Assembly: GCF_040195635.1 (NCBI RefSeq)
Contig: NZ_JBEFTX010000001.1
Span: 620,001 to 684,000 of the forward strand
Length of the DNA: 64,000 bases
Direction of reading: 5' to 3'
From: Thermasporomyces sp040195635
GTDB taxonomy: Bacteria > Actinomycetota > Actinomycetes > Propionibacteriales > Actinopolymorphaceae
A program made the position numbers and the translations under genes. Positions within the stretch are counted from its first letter, which is position 1; the number at the start of each line of letters is the position of its first letter. Under the pieces are notes generated by a model. That model was not told where the DNA came from and did not search any database. It saw only the letters and a list, made by a program, of their open reading frames with translations. Shown piece after piece: positions 1 through 6,227 of the stretch.

Positions 1-6
1 TCATGT

Positions 7-72
7 CAAGATGCCCGCGTGCGGTGAGTCGTTGGCTCATCTGAAGGTGTCCGCTTCTGGGCGGGCATCTTG
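7..72. repeat. 12-bp inverted repeat, possible terminator or 3' hairpin
   Basis: CAAGATGCCCGC at 7-18 is exactly complementary to 61-72, with 42 nt between the arms. It could be the terminator of a gene left of the window. There is no clear T tract, so its role is unknown. Confidence 0.3.
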
Positions 73-153
73 GTCTTGCTGAGGTAGCTGTGGTTGCTGG
101 ACGGCGTGCGGACCGGCGGGCCCGCCCCGCCCCATGATCGAGGGGTTCCGAGC

Positions 154-513
154 ATGGCGGTGATCGAAGACGTTCGGGCGCTGGGCGCCGGGTTGGAGCG
201 CTCTTACCAGGTGTACGTACGCGGCAAGTTGAAGTTCCGCGTCGGGCAGATCGTCTACGTGGCGTTCTCCCTCGACGAGAGCGTGATGGGCTTCGCGTAC
301 CCCAAGGAGGAGCGGGCCGCCCTCGTCGCGAGCGAGCCGCACAAGTTCCAGATGCCATCGGCGTCGGACATGCGCTTCAACTGGGTCCACGCTGAGCTGG
401 CGGCACTGGACCCGATCGAGGCCCGCGAGCTGGTCGTCGACGCTTGGCGCATGGTCGTCCCCAAGAAGCTCTCCCGCGCCTACGACCTCACCCATCCCAA
501 CGGCCCGGGCTGA
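154..513 (+). CDS. MmcQ/YjbR family protein
   Basis: A 119-residue protein of the MmcQ/YjbR (DUF419) type. These are small single-domain proteins with a CyaY-like DNA-binding fold and no settled biochemical role. The features that fit are the FAYPKEERAALV segment, the following 'MPSASDMRFNWV' segment and the C-terminal 'WRMVVPKKLSRAYD' segment, where family members carry a W-x-x-V-P-K-K/R-L motif. I chose the ATG at 154 because AGGGG lies about 8 nt upstream. An in-frame upstream ATG at 94 would add 20 residues unlike the family. It converges on the YciI-like gene. Confidence 0.75.
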   Translation: MAVIEDVRALGAGLERSYQVYVRGKLKFRVGQIVYVAFSLDESVMGFAYPKEERAALVASEPHKFQMPSASDMRFNWVHAELAALDPIEARELVVDAWRMVVPKKLSRAYDLTHPNGPG

Positions 514-623
514 GCCAGCGCTCCGTGGGGACTCCGGCCGGATCAGAGGGCTTGACGACCAGGAGGGCTGGTCTGTACAACCAGCGCCAACCCGAGGCCA
601 GACGCGGCACCGACCGGGGGTGT

Positions 624-947
624 TCACAGGAACGGCCGCACCTCGATCTTCCGATCGCAGACCTTCGACGCCTCGGTGGCGAGCTCGAGCGCCACATCCA
701 GATCGGGGGCCTCCCACACCCAGATACCGGCGAGGTACTCCTTCGACTCCACAAAAGGCCCGTCGCTGAACACCGCCTGCTCGCCCCGGTTGTCGATGAC
801 CGTGGCCGCGTCGGTGTCGGCGAGTCCGCCTGCGAAAACCCAGTAGCCCTCGGCGATCAGTCGTTCGTTGAACGCGCTGATGGCAGGCTGCCTGTCCGTG
901 CTGTCGGGATTGCTCTTGTCATCGATCACGGAAACCAGGTACTGCAT
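624..947 (-). CDS. YciI/DGPF-domain protein
   Basis: A 107-residue YCII-related (DGPF domain) protein. The signature DGPFVESKEYLAG begins at about residue 63, followed by the 'WVWEAPDLDVALELA' helix that packs the ferredoxin-like fold. Such proteins are often encoded next to ECF sigma factors and are presumed to be small-molecule enzymes or sensors, with no proven reaction for this subgroup. It starts at the ATG at 947. The decayed DHFR-like gene lies upstream on the same strand, and the YjbR gene converges from the other side. Confidence 0.75.
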   Translation of the reverse strand: MQYLVSVIDDKSNPDSTDRQPAISAFNERLIAEGYWVFAGGLADTDAATVIDNRGEQAVFSDGPFVESKEYLAGIWVWEAPDLDVALELATEASKVCDRKIEVRPFL

Positions 948-1000
948 CTGAAGATCATCTCCTGTGGTGTCAAGACAGCGTGGTTCGGTGGTCAGGGACT

Positions 1001-1218
1001 TCAGGCCGTTGCATACCGCAGGCGCCCGGCCGGTCGGTAGACCTGGATCGTCACGCCCGCCGCGAGGTCACCGCGGAGAACGGTCGTGCCCTCCCAACGC
1101 GGCGCGGTGAGCGCGGTCGAGGCAACGTACTTGGGGGGCTCGTTCAAGGCTCCGACGCGGCGCCGTGTCCCTGCGTCACTCCGTCGATGGCGACCTGAGT
1201 CATGGTCGTAAGCTTCAT
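1001..1218 (-). pseudogene. Decayed RibD/dihydrofolate-reductase-family gene
   Basis: Both ends of a RibD C-terminal-domain (dihydrofolate-reductase-like) protein are visible but the middle is gone. Reading on the minus strand from the ATG at 1218, which has AAAGGA about 8 nt upstream, gives MKLTTMTQVAIDGVTQG, the usual N-terminus, then a stop. In another frame the text continues as NEPPKYVASTALTAP and TTVLRGDLAAGV, the usual mid-protein segment, up to a stop at 1001. The roughly 50 residues expected between the two parts and the C-terminal substrate part are missing. An intact relative sits at 36210-36788. Confidence 0.7.
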
Positions 1219-1592
1219 GATCGCGGTTCCTTTGCCTTGGCGCGCCGCCCCTGTGGGCGGCCTCACCCCTGCTACGAACACCACCGCCCCGATCCGACAC
1301 CCCATCCCGGACTTCTTTGAAAGCTTCCGGGACGCCGGTCGTCATCGATCCGACAGCACGACAGGGTCGCGGCGACAACGCTCCACCTCCTCAAGCGCCG
1401 GGCTCGATGGCCTGGAGGAGGAAACAAGATCCTCAGAGTGGATCCCCTGGTACGACGACCAGCTCGCCGCACTGCACAACGGCACCCTTTAGGACCGGAC
1501 GACGTGCGGCCATGCACGACAGAGAGGCGCGCAGCGAGGCGCCGGCAACCGGGGAAGAATGTCGGTCGCGGGCGTTACTGTCACCGCTGGAG
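1219..1592. other. Gene-free stretch
   Basis: I see no convincing gene. It contains the ribosome binding site of the decayed DHFR-like gene at its left end and a small inverted repeat, TCCCGGA at 1305-1311 with TCCGGGA at 1326-1332, of unknown meaning. Confidence 0.5.
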
Positions 1593-2070
1593 ATGATGAC
1601 CGCCGAGGACGTCGAGCTACGGTTGGTGACCGAAACCGAGCCGGTGATGATGGCCGAGCTGGGTGGTCCACGCCCGCCAGAGGCCATCGAGCGCGCGCAC
1701 ACGAAGTCCCTCGCAATGGCCGCCGAGGGACGGTGCTGGCCGCTCAAAGTGATGCTGGACGGTTCGTCCTCGGCTGTCGGCTGGGTCGGGGTCTTTGAGT
1801 CCTCACATGAGGGTGAGGAGATCGTCGAGATCGGGTGGATGGTCCTTTCCGAGTTCCAGAATCGAGGAATTGCCAGTCAGACCGTGCGTTCCGTGCTCGA
1901 GAAGGCGGCGAGAGCGGAAGTTCGGGCGGATCCATGCCTTTCCTGCAGTGACGAATGCCGCGTCCAACAAGGTGTGTGAGAAGAACGGGTTCGCGAACCT
2001 CGGAGCGTGCGACCTCGATTTCGCGGGGCGCACGCTGCACTGTCACCACTGGCGGATCGATCTGTCCTGA
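1593..2070 (+). pseudogene. Frameshifted GNAT acetyltransferase
   Basis: The sequence reads as a GNAT-family N-acetyltransferase (about 158 residues) split across two frames. The first part, from MMTAEDVELRLVTETE to 'IGWMVLSEFQNRGIASQTV', contains the acetyl-CoA-binding Q-N-R-G-I-A loop. Near 1905-1930 the frame changes by one base, and the second part gives the C-terminal 'NAASNKVCEKNGF' motif (residues after the shift) and ends at 2070. The first frame stops at 1979. No slippery heptamer is obvious, so this is either a real inactivating indel or a sequencing error. Confidence 0.7.
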
Positions 2071-2161
2071 GGCCCGGCCTCGCCTCGATAGCCAAGTCGT
2101 TCGTAGATCGGCGCCGACGTGTGCAGTCCGGCCCGCTTTCCAGGTATCTCACCCACTCCGC

Positions 2162-2184
2162 AGCCCACGCCCTGGCGGTGGGCT
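2162..2184. terminator. Hairpin between convergent genes
   Basis: AGCCCAC at 2162-2168 pairs with GTGGGCT at 2178-2184 across a 9-nt loop. It lies just downstream of the frameshifted GNAT gene and converges on the YdcF-like gene. It lacks a T tract, so the terminator call is tentative. Confidence 0.35.
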
Positions 2185-2193
2185 CGCCATCAG

Positions 2194-2775
2194 TTATGCC
2201 GACGCCGCGAGGTTCTTCTTCGTCTTCGCCAGGTCCACGAGGCCGTACGCAGCGAACAGTGGCTTGAGCGGTGCCCACTCCCCGAACCGGTAATCCGCTG
2301 ACCGAACCATTCGGGATGCGAGGTCCGGCCGCTGGCGCTGAAGATAGAGTCGCGCCTTCTGCGCGTGGAGCGGATGGGAAACGAACTTGATGCGGTCGAC
2401 GTCGCCGATGAGGGGAATGACGTTCTCGACGTTCTCCCACGTCGTACGCGACCGTTCCTCGACGACGACATCACCGGTGAATCCGCACTGCTCGGTTGCG
2501 TAACGAGCCATCACCGTCGCCTCGTGAGGTCCGCCGCAGAACACGAGTCGAGACGATGAGGCATGAGGATCGATCGAACGCAGACCCGCACGCACCCGCC
2601 AGCGGTTCAGCACATTCGCGTTCTCGCTACTCGGATTGCGGTACCCCAGCACGACGATCGCCTCCGCTCCAGCCCGATCGGGACTCGTCAGACTGCGAGA
2701 GGCCCGCCAGTGCACCACCTCCGCCCACAAGATCGCGACACCCGCGACACCAACGACCGAGAGCAGAACGATCAC
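2194..2775 (-). CDS. YdcF-like DUF218 protein, N-terminally anchored
   Basis: A 193-residue DUF218 (YdcF/SanA-like) protein. One hydrophobic segment at residues 1-20 (VIVLLSVVGVAGVAILWAEV) probably anchors it in the membrane. Then come the family's characteristic strand AIVVLGYRN, the 'LVFCGGPHEATVM' segment and the E..SRTTWEN motif near residues 125-131. The family includes proteins tied to envelope permeability, and binding to S-adenosylmethionine has been reported for YdcF, but no reaction is established. The GTG at 2775 was chosen because GGGAGG precedes it by about 4 nt and the transmembrane segment begins there. It is divergent from the VOC gene. Confidence 0.75.
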   Translation of the reverse strand: MIVLLSVVGVAGVAILWAEVVHWRASRSLTSPDRAGAEAIVVLGYRNPSSENANVLNRWRVRAGLRSIDPHASSSRLVFCGGPHEATVMARYATEQCGFTGDVVVEERSRTTWENVENVIPLIGDVDRIKFVSHPLHAQKARLYLQRQRPDLASRMVRSADYRFGEWAPLKPLFAAYGLVDLAKTKKNLAASA

Positions 2776-2939
2776 ATGTCCTCCCAGAATGGCCGCCGAA
2801 GAGCGACAACCATGCCGCGAGTATCTCGAAGCATCTAGCCCGGCGGCGAGCCCGGCCTCGCAGCACATCTGTTGCGCGGAAGTTGAGCCTTGGCCAGGAT
2901 AGGTGGCCACAGGCCCCGCCCGAGCCATGGAGGAAGTCG

Positions 2940-3338
2940 ATGAGCTATATCCCCGACGGTCGCGGCGCGCTGGCGCCCGGCCTGGCGATGCCTGACGTAC
3001 CGGTGGCGATCGAGTTCTACCAGGCCGCATTCGGCGCGACCGTGGCCTCGACCTACACCGACGATCGCGGCACGGTTCTCCATGCGGAGCTCGACATCGA
3101 CGGATCGCGACTGCTCCTGGGTCCAGACAGCAAGACCAGTACGGTGGCCGACGATCACCCGAACATCTGCCTGTCGCTCTACGTTCCCGATGTCGATGCC
3201 ACCGTCGAGCAGGCGTTGGCGGCGGGCGCGACGCTGAAGTCGGCACCTGGCGACCGGACCTATGGAGTACGGGAAGCAGGACTTTTCGACCCGTTCGGCG
3301 TTCTCTGGTGGGTGTCCACCCCCCTCGCGGCCGGGTGA
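2940..3338 (+). CDS. VOC/glyoxalase-superfamily protein (PhnB-like)
   Basis: A 132-residue single VOC (vicinal oxygen chelate) protein of the PhnB/YdeR-like subgroup. Visible features are the opening 'GLAMPDVPVAIEFYQAAFGA' beta-alpha unit and the second-module 'LYVPDVDATVEQALAAGA' segment, ending with 'DPFGVLWWVST', where PhnB-like proteins have D-P-F/D-G-x-x-W. Members include glyoxalases, bleomycin-type resistance proteins and others, and the substrate cannot be read from sequence. The ATG at 2940 follows GGAGGAAG by 4-5 nt. The HIT-type gene begins 2 nt after its stop, so the two are probably co-translated. Confidence 0.8.
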   Translation: MSYIPDGRGALAPGLAMPDVPVAIEFYQAAFGATVASTYTDDRGTVLHAELDIDGSRLLLGPDSKTSTVADDHPNICLSLYVPDVDATVEQALAAGATLKSAPGDRTYGVREAGLFDPFGVLWWVSTPLAAG

Positions 3339-3340
3339 GG

Positions 3341-4207
3341 ATGGCTACGCGTACATACGCGAGCGATCGACGAGAAGTGGTGTTACTGGATTCCGAACAC
3401 TGGCAGATCGTACGACCGGCGTACCCCCTCACCGAGGCACATGTGGCGTTGCGCCTCCGGAGCGGCAGTCCGAACGACCAACCGACGCCGGACGTTGCCG
3501 CCGATCTCGCTCATGTCTATCGGGCTGCGCAGGCTGGTCTCCATGCTGTCCTCGGGTGCGACGGGTTCGGGTTGAGTTTCGCCTGGTCGTGGGTCCCGTA
3601 CGGGAGCGGCATCGGAGAGCCGGTCCCGGAGTCGGACCAACCCACGATCCATGTCTTCGGCCGCAACCGGCTTGAGCGCGTCAAGCCTGTCCGGGTGATG
3701 GCACTGCCTCTGCACGAACGTCCAGCACCGATGTCGCCTGCAGAGCAGGAGGATCTGGACCGACGACTGAGCCTGGCGTTCGCGACGGCAGAACCGATGC
3801 CGCCTCCCGGTCCCGAGGTCGACCCCGCGACCTGCGACGGCTGCGTCCCAGCCGTCGAACGAGAGCAGGAACTCTGGCGCGCCGATGGTGTTCGTGTCCT
3901 CAGGCCTCGCGCTCCGCTGGTGGCGGCAAGTGTGCTGGTGATGCCGCTCCGCCACGTCGTGAGTCCGGCGGCACTTCATCCGCAGGAGATCGTGTCGTAC
4001 GCAGAAAGGCTCCGAGAGGTACGCGCCGTCTTCTCCCACCGGCACAGGTCAACCGGACTGAGCTGTTTCCTCAACGATGGACCCCGTGCCGGCCAGGAAA
4101 CTCCGCACGTGCATGTCCACGTCTTCGGTCGGGCTGTCGACGAACCGCAGAACCCTTTCGAGGTGCTCGCTCGCCGGATCGGCGCACGGGGGACGCTCAC
4201 CGGGTGA
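3341..4207 (+). CDS. Tandem HIT-like protein
   Basis: A 288-residue protein with two HIT-like halves. The C-terminal half carries the histidine triad H256-V-H258-V-H260 within 'ETPHVHVHVFGR', which in HIT hydrolases/transferases attacks the alpha-phosphate of a nucleotide. The N-terminal half ends in 'QPTIHVFGRN', the same strand position with only one histidine kept, so it looks like a degenerate duplicate resembling the two-domain layout of GalT and Apa phosphorylases. The substrate is unknown. The ATG at 3341 is 2 nt after the VOC stop, and GTGAGG immediately before it suggests translational coupling. Confidence 0.7.
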   Translation: MATRTYASDRREVVLLDSEHWQIVRPAYPLTEAHVALRLRSGSPNDQPTPDVAADLAHVYRAAQAGLHAVLGCDGFGLSFAWSWVPYGSGIGEPVPESDQPTIHVFGRNRLERVKPVRVMALPLHERPAPMSPAEQEDLDRRLSLAFATAEPMPPPGPEVDPATCDGCVPAVEREQELWRADGVRVLRPRAPLVAASVLVMPLRHVVSPAALHPQEIVSYAERLREVRAVFSHRHRSTGLSCFLNDGPRAGQETPHVHVHVFGRAVDEPQNPFEVLARRIGARGTLTG

Positions 4208-4220
4208 GGGCTCGGGTAGC

Positions 4221-4226
4221 TAGATT
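4221..4226 (+). promoter_or_regulatory. -10 element TAGATT, near-leaderless
   Basis: TAGATT lies 8 nt before the ATG of the GNAT gene at 4235, the spacing expected when transcription starts at or near the start codon. No clear -35 is visible. Confidence 0.5.
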
Positions 4227-4234
4227 CGGCGCTC

Positions 4235-4678
4235 ATGGTCATCTCGCACGGCCCGTACGAACTCGACGACAGTCCTGAGCGGATCGATGTCGAGGGTTTG
4301 TGGGCGTTCCTGTCCACCGATGCTTACTGGGGCCGGTGGCGTACCCGCGAGGACGTCGAACGCCAACTCGCTTCCGCCTGGCGGGTGGTCGGTGCCTATA
4401 CGCCGACGAACGCCCGAATGGTCGGTTTCGCACGGGCGATCTCCGACGGCGTGGCGTTCGCCTACCTGGCTGACGTCTACGTCCTGCCCGAGGTACGCGG
4501 CGACGGCCTCGGCAAGGAACTCGTGCGGACCATGATCGACCGTGGCCCGGGTGCACACTTCCGATGGGCGCTGCACACCGACGACGCCCACGGCCTCTAT
4601 GCCCAGTTCGGCTTCAGCCCGCCTGACCAGAGGTATCTCGAGCGCCCCGACCGCCGCGTCGCGTCCCTCCCAGACTGA
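4235..4678 (+). CDS. GNAT-family N-acetyltransferase
   Basis: A 147-residue GNAT protein. The central 'AYLADVYVLPEVRGDGLGKE' segment (from about residue 76) contains the R/Q-x-x-G-x-G/A acetyl-CoA pyrophosphate loop as R-G-D-G-L-G. It is followed by 'DAHGLYAQFGF', the usual alpha4-beta6 motif in which Y sits near the active site. The N-terminal 'DVEGLWAFLSTDAYWGRWRT' resembles the PanZ-like/YjgM-type acetyltransferases common in bacteria. The acceptor is unknown. No good ribosome binding site precedes the ATG, but a TAGATT -10 element does, so the mRNA is probably leaderless. Confidence 0.8.
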   Translation: MVISHGPYELDDSPERIDVEGLWAFLSTDAYWGRWRTREDVERQLASAWRVVGAYTPTNARMVGFARAISDGVAFAYLADVYVLPEVRGDGLGKELVRTMIDRGPGAHFRWALHTDDAHGLYAQFGFSPPDQRYLERPDRRVASLPD

Positions 4679-4683
4679 CCGCG

Positions 4684-4713
4684 TTGCCCGGTCCGCGCTC
4701 GGCAGGGTAGGGT
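4684..4713 (+). promoter_or_regulatory. Promoter of the aroG leader
   Basis: TTGCCC at 4684-4689 and TAGGGT at 4708-4713 are separated by 18 bp, a good housekeeping-sigma promoter. Seven bases later, at 4721, the leader-peptide GTG begins, so transcription is expected to start on or next to that codon. Confidence 0.7.
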
Positions 4714-4720
4714 CACTGCC

Positions 4721-4786
4721 GTGCGATGGAGCTATTGGTTTAGCGAGCCGGCCCTGGATGGGCGCGGCAGCGACGCCATGCGCTGA
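4721..4786 (+). CDS. Aromatic-rich leader peptide of the DAHP synthase attenuator
   Basis: A 21-codon ORF (GTG start, TGA at 4784) whose first residues are VRWSYWFSEPAL. Codons 3 and 6 are Trp, 5 is Tyr and 7 is Phe, all within a five-codon stretch, which is the composition expected of a leader sensing aromatic amino-acid supply. It would be translated from a leaderless transcript, since TAGGGT ends 7 nt before the GTG. An aggg (4709-4712) could alternatively act as a ribosome binding site if transcription begins further upstream. The ORF is followed by two hairpins and a T tract and then by the DAHP synthase gene, so I infer ribosome-mediated transcription attenuation. No published description of this exact leader is known to me. 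Confidence 0.7.
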   Translation: MRWSYWFSEPALDGRGSDAMR

Positions 4787-4808
4787 TCTTCAACCATCCA
4801 GAGCCGGC
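4747..4808 (+). promoter_or_regulatory. Leader hairpin overlapping the leader peptide
   Basis: Bases 4747-4761 pair with 4794-4808: GCCGGC/GCCGGC and CTGGATGG/CCATCCAG with a single C-A mismatch between them. The 5' arm starts 6 nt after the Phe codon, so a ribosome stalled at codons 3-7 would open it. This arm abuts, but does not overlap, the terminator stem. Weaker competing pairings exist (4750-4755 with 4826-4831, and 4763-4767 with 4821-4825). Which is the antiterminator needs folding and experiment. Confidence 0.6.
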
Positions 4809-4843
4809 AGAGGCAGCGGTCCGCGAGGGCCCTGCCTCTTTTT
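4809..4843 (+). terminator. Intrinsic terminator (attenuator) before aroG
   Basis: AGAGGCAG at 4809-4816 pairs with CTGCCTCT at 4832-4839. An inner GGTCC/GGGCC stem (one G-U pair, one bulged C) closes on a GCGA tetraloop, and five T follow at 4839-4843. A textbook intrinsic terminator is uncommon in such a GC-rich genome, which supports a regulatory role ahead of the DAHP synthase gene. Confidence 0.75.
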
Positions 4844-4913
4844 GTTGCCCACCAGGCGAGCCGGCCCCAACGCCCAGACGGGGACGGCCCCCAGCCGAAA
4901 GGACGCCCTTCCC

Positions 4914-6119
4914 GTGTCGTCAACATCCGATCCCGCCCCACGCTCCGCAGCCGATCTGACCGATCCCGCCACCCCCGCAAATCCGGCCAATCCGGCCAAT
5001 CCGGCCAGCCCCGCTCCGGCCAGTCCGGCCAATCCTGCCGAAACCGCGGCTGGCGAGGCGGTGCGCGACCTTCGAATCAGCCAGTCCAGGCCGCTCCTCT
5101 CCCCCGCCCTGCTCCGCGACGAACTCCCACTGGACCGGGCCGGCTCGGCCGTGGTCGTCCGTGGTCGCCGGGAGGTCACCCGGATCCTGTCCGGTGACGA
5201 CGACCGGCTGCTCGTCGTCGTAGGCCCCTGCTCGGTCCATGACCCCGCGGCCGCACTCGACTACGCGCGACGCCTCGCGGCCCTCACCACCGAACTCGCC
5301 GACGACCTCTGCGTCGTGATGCGGGTCTACTTCGAGAAGCCGCGGACGACCCTGGGCTGGAAGGGGCTCATCAACGACCCGGACCTCGACGGAAGCTACA
5401 ACGTCAACAAGGGCTTGCGTACGGCCCGCAAGGTGCTTCTCGACGTGTTGTCGCTCGGTCTGCCTGCGGGGTGCGAGTTCCTCGACCCGATCATTCCGCA
5501 GTACATCGCCGACACGGTGAGCTGGGGCGCCATCGGTGCCAGGACGTCGGAGAGCCAGGTCCACCGCCACCTCGCGAGCGGGCTCTCCATGCCGGTGGGA
5601 TTCAAGAACTCCACCGGCGGCGACGTGCAAGGCGCGGTTGACGCGGCGGGAGCCGCGGGAGTGAGCCATGTCTTCACCGGAGTCACCGACGACGGCGTCG
5701 CGGCCATTCTCACCACGCATGGGAATCCGGACTGTCACGTGATCCTGCGCGGCGGCCAGACCGGCCCCAACTACGACGCGGCGAACGTGGCCGATGCGCT
5801 GCTCCGGCTGGAGAAGGCGGGCCTTCCCGAACGCCTGGTCATCGACGCGAGCCACGGCAACAGTGGCAAGGACCACCTGCGCCAGCCGGTCGTCGCCAAG
5901 GCGGTCGCGGACCAGGTGGCCACCGGCCAGCACGGCATCGTCGGGATGATGCTGGAGAGCTTCCTCGAACCAGGCCGGCAGGATCTCGTCGAAGGCGACG
6001 CCGACCAGCTGACCTACGGCAAGAGCATCACCGATGCGTGCATGAGCTGGCAGGTGACCGAGGGCGTGCTTCGTGAACTCGCATCGTCGGTACGAAAGAG
6101 GCGAGCTGAAGGAAGCTGA
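4914..6119 (+). CDS. aroG: 3-deoxy-7-phosphoheptulonate (DAHP) synthase, class I
   Basis: A 401-residue class I (AroF/G/H-type) DAHP synthase condensing phosphoenolpyruvate and erythrose-4-phosphate, the first step of the shikimate pathway. Signatures are GPCSVHDP from residue 104, KPRTTLGWKG from about 142, 'GARTSESQVHRHLASG', 'GFKNSTGGD', RGGQTGPNY and 'DASHGNSGKDHLRQP'. The GTG at 4914 follows AAAGGA by about 10 nt. It gives a roughly 45-residue N-terminal extension rich in Pro-Ala-Asn that typical AroG proteins lack, so a later start near VRDLRISQS is possible. Expression is predicted to be controlled by the upstream attenuator. Confidence 0.92.
   Translation: MSSTSDPAPRSAADLTDPATPANPANPANPASPAPASPANPAETAAGEAVRDLRISQSRPLLSPALLRDELPLDRAGSAVVVRGRREVTRILSGDDDRLLVVVGPCSVHDPAAALDYARRLAALTTELADDLCVVMRVYFEKPRTTLGWKGLINDPDLDGSYNVNKGLRTARKVLLDVLSLGLPAGCEFLDPIIPQYIADTVSWGAIGARTSESQVHRHLASGLSMPVGFKNSTGGDVQGAVDAAGAAGVSHVFTGVTDDGVAAILTTHGNPDCHVILRGGQTGPNYDAANVADALLRLEKAGLPERLVIDASHGNSGKDHLRQPVVAKAVADQVATGQHGIVGMMLESFLEPGRQDLVEGDADQLTYGKSITDACMSWQVTEGVLRELASSVRKRRAEGS
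4980..5039 (+). repeat. 9-bp repeats in the 5' end of aroG
   Basis: AATCCGGCC occurs three times in tandem at 4980-5006, followed after a 15-bp variant by AGTCCGGCC and AATCCTGCC. It encodes an Asn-Pro-Ala-rich stretch in the N-terminal extension of DAHP synthase. Unit number could vary between strains by slippage without breaking frame. Confidence 0.7.
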
Positions 6120-6227
6120 CCTCCGCCACCACAGATACCACCCACCCCGCGGGTCTCCGCCACCTTGTCGGTGGCACGCGGCAGACTGCGCCACGACACC
6201 GAACTCCGACGGGGAGGAGACCTCGAC

